DNA from: Acidocella facilis ATCC 35904
GTDB taxonomy: Bacteria > Pseudomonadota > Alphaproteobacteria > Acetobacterales > Acetobacteraceae
Length of the DNA stretch: 35,594 nucleotides
Direction: 5' to 3'
NCBI RefSeq assembly: GCF_000687875.1
Contig: NZ_JHYG01000018.1
Location: 1 to 35,594, forward strand
Shown here piece by piece: positions 23,778 to 31,848 of the stretch (its first letter is position 1; each line of letters begins with the position of its first letter). A program made the position numbers and the translations under genes. A model generated the notes under the pieces. It was not told the DNA's origin. It searched no databases and saw only the letters and a list, made by a program, of their open reading frames with translations.

Positions 23778-25115
23778 ATGGAAAACACCACGATCTATGA
23801 GGGCACAGCGCCACCGGCGCAGGGCAATCTCGTCACCAGCTGGACGGTGCATGGCTGGGCGCTGGCGATGACGGTGATCGCCGAGCTGATCGGGCCGATC
23901 AACGTGCCGCTGGGCAGCACGAAAGTCACGTTGCTGCCGCTGGTCTGGGGCATGCTGCTCGGCATTTTCGCCGGCATCATCGCCACCAGGCTGCCGCAAG
24001 GGTTGGGCGTGCGCCGGGCCGAGCAGCAGAAGGCCTCCGCCATCATTCAGGTTGCGGTGCTGATCTTCGTCGCCGATCTGGCGCTGCTGGTGGGGGCGGC
24101 GCTGCCGAAGCTGATCCAGTCCGGCTGGGCGCTGGTGTTCCAGGAGCTGGGCCATTTCCTCGGCACCATCATCATCGCGCTGCCGCTGGCATTGCTGCTG
24201 GGCATCAAGCGCGAGGCGGTGGGGGCCACCTACTCCGTCGGGCGTGAGCCGAACCTCGCCATCATCGGTGAAAAATACGGCATGAGCTCGCCGGAAGGGC
24301 GCGGCGTGCTGGCTGAATATGTCACCGGCACGGTGGTCGGCGCGGTGTTCATCTCCGTGCTCGCCAGCCTGATCGCCAGCACCGGGCTGTTCAACCCGCT
24401 GGCGCTGGCAATGGGCGCTGGCGTCGGCTCCGGCTCGATGATGGCGGCAGCGACCGGCGGCATCGTCGCGCAGTCCCCGGCCGGCATGGCGCATGACATC
24501 GCGGCCTTCGCCGCGGCCTCGAACCTGATCACCACGACGGTTGGCACCTATTTCACCTTGTTCATCTCGCTGCCGCTGGCGAATTTCATCTATCGCACGC
24601 TGGAGCCGATGATCGGCCGCAAGGCTGTCGGCCAGCCGGATGCGCGCCTCTCGGTGCATGACGCCAAGGAGATCGCGATCGGCTGGGGCACCATGGTCGG
24701 GCTGCTGGCCATCGTCGCCTTCATCGCGCTGGTGGCCGGCAACTGGATCACCTACAAGACCGCGCCGCAGGCGGCGCTGCTCGGCACGGTCATCATCGTC
24801 GCGGTGGCGGCCATCGGCGCGACGATGGCGCGCTTCCTGCCGGTGAAGATCCCGGCGGTGTTCTGGGCGACGCTGATCGGCATGGCGCTGACCGCGCCCT
24901 ACTGGCCGGGGGCGCATGCGATCACGCTGCTGACCGGGAAGATGCATTTCCTGGCGCTGGCCACGGTGGTGCTGACCTATGCCGGCATGTCGCTGGCCAA
25001 GGACATCAAGCTGTTCAAGGCGCTGGGCTGGCGGATCGTGCTGGTCTCGCTGGTGGCCAATGCCGGCACCTTCATCTTCGCGAGCCTGATCGCGGAAGTC
25101 ACTTTGCCGAAATAA
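23778..25115 (+). CDS. DUF3100-family polytopic membrane protein, probable transporter
   Basis: The 445-residue protein is preceded by a strong GAGGAGTGAGAG ribosome-binding site. About ten hydrophobic segments run from residue 25 to the end. The central loop contains KREAVGATYSVGREPNLAII and the stretch LAMGAGVGSGSMMAAATGGI, whose glycine-rich helix is typical of DUF3100. The family has no proven function but is found repeatedly next to amidohydrolases, which suggests uptake of their substrate. A 75-bp gap separates it from the M20 gene, so it may have an extra promoter. A terminator follows. Confidence 0.8.
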   Translation: MENTTIYEGTAPPAQGNLVTSWTVHGWALAMTVIAELIGPINVPLGSTKVTLLPLVWGMLLGIFAGIIATRLPQGLGVRRAEQQKASAIIQVAVLIFVADLALLVGAALPKLIQSGWALVFQELGHFLGTIIIALPLALLLGIKREAVGATYSVGREPNLAIIGEKYGMSSPEGRGVLAEYVTGTVVGAVFISVLASLIASTGLFNPLALAMGAGVGSGSMMAAATGGIVAQSPAGMAHDIAAFAAASNLITTTVGTYFTLFISLPLANFIYRTLEPMIGRKAVGQPDARLSVHDAKEIAIGWGTMVGLLAIVAFIALVAGNWITYKTAPQAALLGTVIIVAVAAIGATMARFLPVKIPAVFWATLIGMALTAPYWPGAHAITLLTGKMHFLALATVVLTYAGMSLAKDIKLFKALGWRIVLVSLVANAGTFIFASLIAEVTLPK

Positions 25116-25119
25116 GGTC

Positions 25120-25140
25120 GCAAAAGTTCTGGGGGGGTTG
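25120..25140. repeat. Single arm related to the nested repeat at 3517-3650
   Basis: The 21 bases after the DUF3100 stop read GCAAAAGTTCTGGGGGG then TTG. They match the reverse complement of the outer arm ending at about 3653 (GCAAAAGTT, then T/G-rich, then GGGGG-TG) with two or three differences. The inner hairpins are not present. It looks like a degenerate copy of one arm. Confidence 0.45.
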
Positions 25141-25145
25141 TTAAT

Positions 25146-25190
25146 CCCCTCGCAATAGCGGGGCGCCCCAATCGGAGCGCTCCGTTTTTT
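25146..25190 (+). terminator. Terminator of the DUF3100 operon
   Basis: The self-complementary CGGAGCGCTCCG at 25173-25184 runs directly into TTTTTT (25185-25190), an intrinsic terminator for the plus-strand operon. A second small hairpin, CCCC-T-CGC-AATA-GCGGGG, lies just before it (25146-25163). It ends two bases before the convergent putA stop. Confidence 0.8.
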
Positions 25191-25191
25191 G

Positions 25192-28100
25192 TCAGAGCAT
25201 CATCAAACTAGCATTCCCCCCGGCCGCTGCCAGATTGATGGACAGCGAAACCTCCTCCACCAGAAACTCTGGCAGATACGGCAACGCCTGATCACCGCGC
25301 AGCGCATGCACCGGCAGCACAGCCCCCGGCCGGTTTGCGATCTCCTTTGCCACAGCCTGCACATTTCCAGCCTCGGCCAGCACCGCGGCCACCTCATCCG
25401 CGCGCGCGGTGAAATGCTGCGCCAGCGCGGGCGGCAGAGCCGGCAGCGCCATGCCCTCCACACAGCCGCGATTGCCGGTGGCGAGGCAGGCGATGACCTG
25501 CGCGTAGAGCCCGTTCAGCGTGGCTGGCCGCAGCAGCAGCGCGCCGCGCGGATGCAAGGCGTAGCGGTTGCGCTCCCCCACCGGGCCAGGCAGGTCCAGC
25601 ATTACGCCGGGGAGTGGGGATGCGGCGTAGAGCCGGGCCAAGGCGGCGGCCTCATCCTCGCCCGCCGCATCCGCCCAGGCGATGAAGTCCAGCAACGCTG
25701 CGGGGGCAGGCGCGTGGAAGGGCGGCAAGGCAGGTTCGCGCACCAGACGGCTGAGATAAAGCGGCCCGCCGGCTTTCGGCCCGGTGCCCGAAAGCCCGCG
25801 CCCTCCGAAAGGCTGCACGCCCACCACGGCGCCGACCATGTTGCGATTGACGTAGAGATTGCCGGCCTTGATCCGCGACGTCACCGCCGCCTCGGTCGCG
25901 GCGAGACGGGTATGCAGCCCGAAGGTGAGGCCGTAGCCGGTGGCGTTGATGGCGCTGATCAGGTCCGGAAGCGCGGCACGGCGATAGCGCAGCACATGCA
26001 GCACTGGGCCGAACACTTCGCGCTCAAGCTGGGCGATATGGTCGACCTCGATCAAAGTAGGCGCGACGAAATGCCCCTGCCCTGCCGGTGCGGCAAGCCG
26101 GGTGACCGGCGCGCCGGATTTTCGTAGCGCTGCGATATGTGCTTCGATGCCGGCCTTCGCCTGCGCCGAGATCACCGGGCCGATATCCACCGCCAGCGCG
26201 TCCGGGCGGCCCAGGCGCAGCTCCGCCATCGCGCCTTTCAGCATGGTGAGGATGCGATCCGCCGCCTCCTCCTGCAGGCACAGCACACGCAGCGCCGAGC
26301 AGCGCTGGCCGGCGCTGTCAAAGCCAGAGAGTAGCACATCCGCCACCACCTGCTCGGGCAAAGCGGTGGAATCGACGATCATCGCGTTCTGGCCACCGGT
26401 TTCGGCGATCAGTGGGATGGTCTGGCCGGTTGCGGTGAGGCGCCCGGCGTGCTGCGCCTGGATCAGCCGCGCCACTTCGGTGGAGCCGGTGAACATCACC
26501 GCCGCAACCTCAGGCGCTGCGACCAGGGCAGCCCCGATGGCGCCGTCGCCGGGCAGGAGCTGCAAGGCCTCCGGCGGAATGCCGGCTTCATGCAGAATTG
26601 CCACGGCTTGCGCGGCGATCAACGGGGTTTCCTCGGCCGGCTTGGCCAGCACAACATTGCCTGCCGCCAAAGCTGCCGCGATCTGGCCGGTGAAGATGGC
26701 CAGCGGGAAATTCCAGGGGCTGATGCAAACCACCGGGCCGAGCGGGGCCTGGCCGTCCTGCAGCGTGGTGCGGGCCTGCACAGCGTAATAGCGCAGAAAA
26801 TCCACCGCCTCGCGGATTTCGGCGATGGCGTTGGGCATGGTTTTACCGGCCTCGCGGATGATCAGGCCGAGCAGCGGCGCGGAGCGCGCCTCCAGGAGAT
26901 CGGCGGCACGCTCCAGCGCGGCGGCGCGGGCGGCGACGGATTCAGCCTGCCAGTTTGCGGCGGCGGCGGCCCGCATGGCGTCGGGGATTTGCGCGGGCGT
27001 GGCATCGCGGACCTCACCGACGATGTCGTTGAGATCCGCCGGGTTCAGCACCAGGCGCGGCGCGCTGCCGCCTTGCGCCGGGGCGGCCTGCCAGCGCGTG
27101 GCGGCACTTGCCTGCAAAGCGGCGGAGAGGCTGGCGAGGGTGGTTTCGTCGCTGAGATCGATCCCGGAAGAGTTACGACGATCAGGATAGAGCGCGGCGG
27201 GGACTGCGATTTTCTCGTGCGGAGCGCCGGGGATGGGCGATGCCGCCAGAATCTGCGTCGGGTCGGCCACCAAAGCCGCAACCGGCACCGCCGGATCGGC
27301 GATGCGGTTGACGAAGGAAGAGTTCGCGCCGTTTTCCAGCAGCCGGCGGACCAGATAGGCCAGCAGCGTTTCATGGGTGCCAACAGGCGCATAGATCCGG
27401 CACGGGCGGCTCCCCACCATTTGCTCGTAAAGCGGCTCGCCCATGCCGTGCAGGCACTGGAACTCGTACTGCCCCTCATGGAAATCCGGTCCGGCGAGGT
27501 GATGGATGGTTGCCAGAGTCTGCGCATTATGCGTGGCGAATTGCGGGAAGATCGCATCCGGCGCGGCAAGCAGAGCGCGCGCGCAGGCGATATAGGCGAC
27601 ATCGGTATGCAGCTTGCGGGTATAGACCGGGAAATCCGCCAGACCGTCCTGCTGGGCGCGCTTGATCTCGGCATCCCAGTAAGCGCCCTTGACCAGCCGC
27701 ACCGTCAGCCGCCGCTTCGCACGCCGCGCCAGATCAACCAGCCAGGCGATCACGGAGGGGCAGCGCTTGCCATAGGCCTGGATGACGAAACCCAGCCCCT
27801 GCCAGCCCGCCAGCACCGGGTCCAGCGCCAGCGCCTCCAGCAGGTCGAGCGAAAGCTCCAGCCGGTCGGCTTCCTCGGCATCGATGTTCAGCCCGATATC
27901 GTAGCGCTTCGAAAGCAGCGCCAGAGCGCGCAGGCGCGGCAGCAGCTCCGCCATCACCCGCCCGGCCTGGGCGCGGCCATAGCGCGGATGCAGGGCCGAG
28001 AGCTTGATCGAGATGCCCGGCCCGGCAATGACGCCCTTGCCCGCAGCCGCCTGGCCGATGGCGTGGATCGCGGCCTCATAATCCGCGAAATAGCGGGTGG

Positions 28101-28764
28101 CGTCCTGCGCTGTCAGCGCCGCCTCGCCCAGCATGTCATAGCTGTAGCGAAAGCCTTTCGCCGCAAACGGGCGGCCATGGGCGAGCGCTTCCTGGATGGT
28201 CTGGCCGCTGACGAAGGCGGCTCCCAGATGGCGCATGGCGCGGTCCATCGCGGCGCGGATCAGCGGTTCGCCGGCGCGCCCCACCAGGCGGGTGAGGGCT
28301 GCACCCAGGCTGGCCTCGGGGTGCGGCGCCACCAGCCGGCCGGTGAGCGCCAGCCCCCAGGATGCCGCGTTGACGAACAGGCTTTTCTCAGCCCCCAGAT
28401 GCGCGCCCCAATCGCCGCCGGCGAGCTTGTCGCGGATCAGCGCGTCACGGGTGGGGGCGTCGGGGATGCGCAGCAGCGCCTCGGCCAGGCACATCAGCGC
28501 GATGCCTTCCTCGCTGGAGAGGGCGTAATCCTGCATCAAGGCCGCCATCGGGCTGGCGGGCTTTTGCGCCCGCAGGCGAGTGACCAGGGCGGTGGCGGTT
28601 TGCGCGATGGCGGCGCGGTCCTCCGGCGCCAGCGTGGCGGCCGCCAGCAGTGGCGCCATGCAGTCCGGCTCGGCGCGGCGATAGGCGGCGGTGATGGCCT
28701 GGCGCAAGGCGGTTTGCGGGCCGATGGGCGGGGCGAAAGCGGCGAAAAGTGGGGCGTGGATCAT
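25192..28764 (-). CDS. putA: Bifunctional proline dehydrogenase / P5C dehydrogenase (PutA)
   Basis: The 1190-residue protein oxidises proline to glutamate: FAD-dependent proline dehydrogenase, then NAD-dependent P5C dehydrogenase. The PRODH barrel occupies roughly residues 150-480, with AYGKRCPSVIAWL, VRLVKGAYWDAEIKRAQ and RRLLENGANSSFVNRIAD. The aldehyde-dehydrogenase half (about 530-1010) has CISPWNFPLAIFTGQ, IAETGGQNAMIV (Glu788) and FDSAGQRCSALRVL (Cys822). It ends in a C-terminal domain. The N-terminal ribbon-helix-helix of enteric PutA (about 1320 residues) is missing, so it cannot self-regulate; the divergent Lrp-type regulator fills that role. Confidence 0.96.
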   Translation of the reverse strand: MIHAPLFAAFAPPIGPQTALRQAITAAYRRAEPDCMAPLLAAATLAPEDRAAIAQTATALVTRLRAQKPASPMAALMQDYALSSEEGIALMCLAEALLRIPDAPTRDALIRDKLAGGDWGAHLGAEKSLFVNAASWGLALTGRLVAPHPEASLGAALTRLVGRAGEPLIRAAMDRAMRHLGAAFVSGQTIQEALAHGRPFAAKGFRYSYDMLGEAALTAQDATRYFADYEAAIHAIGQAAAGKGVIAGPGISIKLSALHPRYGRAQAGRVMAELLPRLRALALLSKRYDIGLNIDAEEADRLELSLDLLEALALDPVLAGWQGLGFVIQAYGKRCPSVIAWLVDLARRAKRRLTVRLVKGAYWDAEIKRAQQDGLADFPVYTRKLHTDVAYIACARALLAAPDAIFPQFATHNAQTLATIHHLAGPDFHEGQYEFQCLHGMGEPLYEQMVGSRPCRIYAPVGTHETLLAYLVRRLLENGANSSFVNRIADPAVPVAALVADPTQILAASPIPGAPHEKIAVPAALYPDRRNSSGIDLSDETTLASLSAALQASAATRWQAAPAQGGSAPRLVLNPADLNDIVGEVRDATPAQIPDAMRAAAAANWQAESVAARAAALERAADLLEARSAPLLGLIIREAGKTMPNAIAEIREAVDFLRYYAVQARTTLQDGQAPLGPVVCISPWNFPLAIFTGQIAAALAAGNVVLAKPAEETPLIAAQAVAILHEAGIPPEALQLLPGDGAIGAALVAAPEVAAVMFTGSTEVARLIQAQHAGRLTATGQTIPLIAETGGQNAMIVDSTALPEQVVADVLLSGFDSAGQRCSALRVLCLQEEAADRILTMLKGAMAELRLGRPDALAVDIGPVISAQAKAGIEAHIAALRKSGAPVTRLAAPAGQGHFVAPTLIEVDHIAQLEREVFGPVLHVLRYRRAALPDLISAINATGYGLTFGLHTRLAATEAAVTSRIKAGNLYVNRNMVGAVVGVQPFGGRGLSGTGPKAGGPLYLSRLVREPALPPFHAPAPAALLDFIAWADAAGEDEAAALARLYAASPLPGVMLDLPGPVGERNRYALHPRGALLLRPATLNGLYAQVIACLATGNRGCVEGMALPALPPALAQHFTARADEVAAVLAEAGNVQAVAKEIANRPGAVLPVHALRGDQALPYLPEFLVEEVSLSINLAAAGGNASLMML

Positions 28765-28862
28765 GCGACAGGCTTAGCATTCTCGGACAAGGCGATTTGC
28801 CTTATAATAACAGATAGAACTATCACTATGACTTATTTTCTTTATATTTTTAGGAAATTTTT
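28765..28862. promoter_or_regulatory. putA / Lrp-regulator divergent promoter region
   Basis: These 98 bp separate divergent start codons. They are strikingly AT-rich next to the GC-rich flanks (for example TTATTTTCTTTATATTTTT at 28831-28849), as expected of a promoter with bent DNA for Lrp-type octamers. Exact binding sites and -10/-35 boxes cannot be fixed by eye. Confidence 0.6.
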
Positions 28863-29327
28863 ATGAAAAATCCCGTTTCTATAGCCAATTTGGATGAATT
28901 CGACCACAAACTCCTCGCTTTGCTCTCCCGCGACGGGCGGATGAGCGTCACCGCCCTGGCGGAGCAGGTCGGCCTCTCCAAAACCCCCTGTCAGGCGCGG
29001 CTGAAAAAGCTGCAAGAGAGCGGCGTGATCACCGGGTTCCGCGCGGTGCTGGACAGTGGCCGGCTCGGCCTCACCCATATCGCCTTCACCGAGATCAAGC
29101 TCTCCGACACGCGCGAAGCGGCGCTGAGCCAGTTCAACGCGGCGGTGCGGCGCATCCCCGAGGTGGAGGAATGCCATATGATCGCCGGACCCTTCGATTA
29201 TCTGCTGAAAGTGCGGACCGCCGATATTCAGCGCTACCGCGCGGTGCTGGGCGAAGCGATCTCGGCGCTGCCCTTCGTCGCCTCCAGCTCCACCTACGTG
29301 GCGATGGAAACCGTGAAGGAACGCTGA
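28863..29327 (+). CDS. Lrp/AsnC-family regulator, PutR-type
   Basis: The 154-residue protein has the Lrp plan: an N-terminal helix-turn-helix (LDEFDHKLLALLSRDGRMSV, then ALAEQVGLSKTPCQARLKKL) and a C-terminal RAM/effector domain (AVLDSGRLGLTHIAFTEI, EVEECHMIAGPFDYLLKV). The divergent position next to putA is the alphaproteobacterial PutR arrangement, where the protein activates putA in response to proline. PutR function is inferred from position. The start ATG at 28863 follows an AGGAAATTT purine stretch. Confidence 0.92.
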   Translation: MKNPVSIANLDEFDHKLLALLSRDGRMSVTALAEQVGLSKTPCQARLKKLQESGVITGFRAVLDSGRLGLTHIAFTEIKLSDTREAALSQFNAAVRRIPEVEECHMIAGPFDYLLKVRTADIQRYRAVLGEAISALPFVASSSTYVAMETVKER

Positions 29328-29352
29328 GCCAGGCAGGCTTGACAACCTTGCC

Positions 29353-29376
29353 GTGCGGGTGCTCCCTTGCCCGCAC
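29353..29376 (+). promoter_or_regulatory. Hairpin overlapping the riboswitch 5' strand
   Basis: GTGCGGG at 29353-29359 pairs perfectly with CCCGCAC at 29370-29376 around a ten-base loop. The 3' arm ends where P1 of the TPP riboswitch begins. It may be a competing structure, or end-of-transcript structure for the Lrp gene; no T run follows. Confidence 0.5.
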
Positions 29377-29479
29377 CGAGGGGGGCTCTGCGAGAGAGCT
29401 GAGATGTGGCCATGGGCTTTTGCCCACCGCCGCGGACCCTTTGAACCTGATCCGATTAACATCGGCGGAGGGACGGGGG
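29373..29479 (+). ncRNA. TPP riboswitch (THI element) controlling thiC
   Basis: The conserved THI blocks are in order: GGGGGGCTC, the pyrimidine-binding CTGAGA (29399-29404), the pyrophosphate-side ACCTGATCCGATT then the AACATCGGCGGAGGGA closing strand. P1 could form between CCG (29376-29378) and CGG at 29473-29475. Downstream, CTCC at 29507-29510 could pair with the GGGAG ribosome-binding site of thiC, which fits translational control. Repression by thiamine pyrophosphate is the established role. Confidence 0.95.
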
Positions 29480-29491
29480 ATGAATTCGTGA

Positions 29492-31350
<1,859 letters not shown>

Positions 31351-31351
<1 letters not shown>

Positions 31352-31440
31352 TGAATGCCGGGCGGGAGCAGATAGCAACGCCTCCGCCCCCTTCCTTCCC
31401 TGCCAATGACGAGCCCCCGCAGCGCCGCGATTCACCATAA
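31351..31440 (+). CDS. Short coupled reading frame after thiC, possible truncated gene
   Basis: The ATG overlaps the thiC stop as TGATG, a coupling arrangement normal for the next gene of an operon. The frame then ends after 29 residues, rich in proline. I do not recognise the product. It may be a remnant of a thiamine gene cut off where the AT-richer DNA starts, or chance. Confidence 0.25.
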
Positions 31441-31848
31441 CGGCGCCGTCGACAAGAAATACAGGGCATGGCGTTGTTCGCGAAGCAAAAAAGATCCTGG
31501 CGACCTAGACATGCTATGCTCGTCGAGTCTGCAGACCACGAGCAAGCAAGGCAGTAAATCGCCGACCGACCAGCGCTAAACCTCAGAAGTCAGGTCGATC
31601 GCCTCACTAGCCCCTCCAGCGGTAACGCAGAGGACATCGATATGAAATCAAATGCACAGGCTTGCACCCCTCCTCCCGAAGGAACGATAGGCGCCAGATG
31701 CAAACTTTCTTCTATCTGCATTGAAAGTCGGTAACCAGTATTGAACCTTATCCCGCACCTCCAATTTCTTACTCCACTGGGTTTTAATCAGGCTTTCTGA
31801 GCGATCCATTCGGATCGCACACTGCCGTTTCCAAGAAAGGCGAGAACA
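31441..31848. other. 408-bp non-coding gap between thiC and glgE
   Basis: No convincing protein is encoded on either strand. A 77-codon minus-strand frame (31648-31881) has no recognisable motif and overlaps the glgE start. Base composition falls visibly in this gap. One perfect hairpin, GCGATCC-ATTC-GGATCGC (31801-31818), lies 30 bp before glgE. The gap probably holds the glgE promoter and the junction with transferred DNA. Confidence 0.5.

Noticed and set aside
23001-24947. 648-codon antisense frame over the M20 and DUF3100 genes
   Set aside because: The composition is dominated by Arg, His, Gln and Asp runs typical of GC-rich shadows. The sense genes are well supported.
26449-28866. 805-codon open frame antisense to putA
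   Set aside because: It is the reverse-strand shadow of a very GC-rich real gene whose domains and catalytic residues are all on the other strand. The translated product is low-complexity, rich in Arg, Gly and Gln, with no motif.
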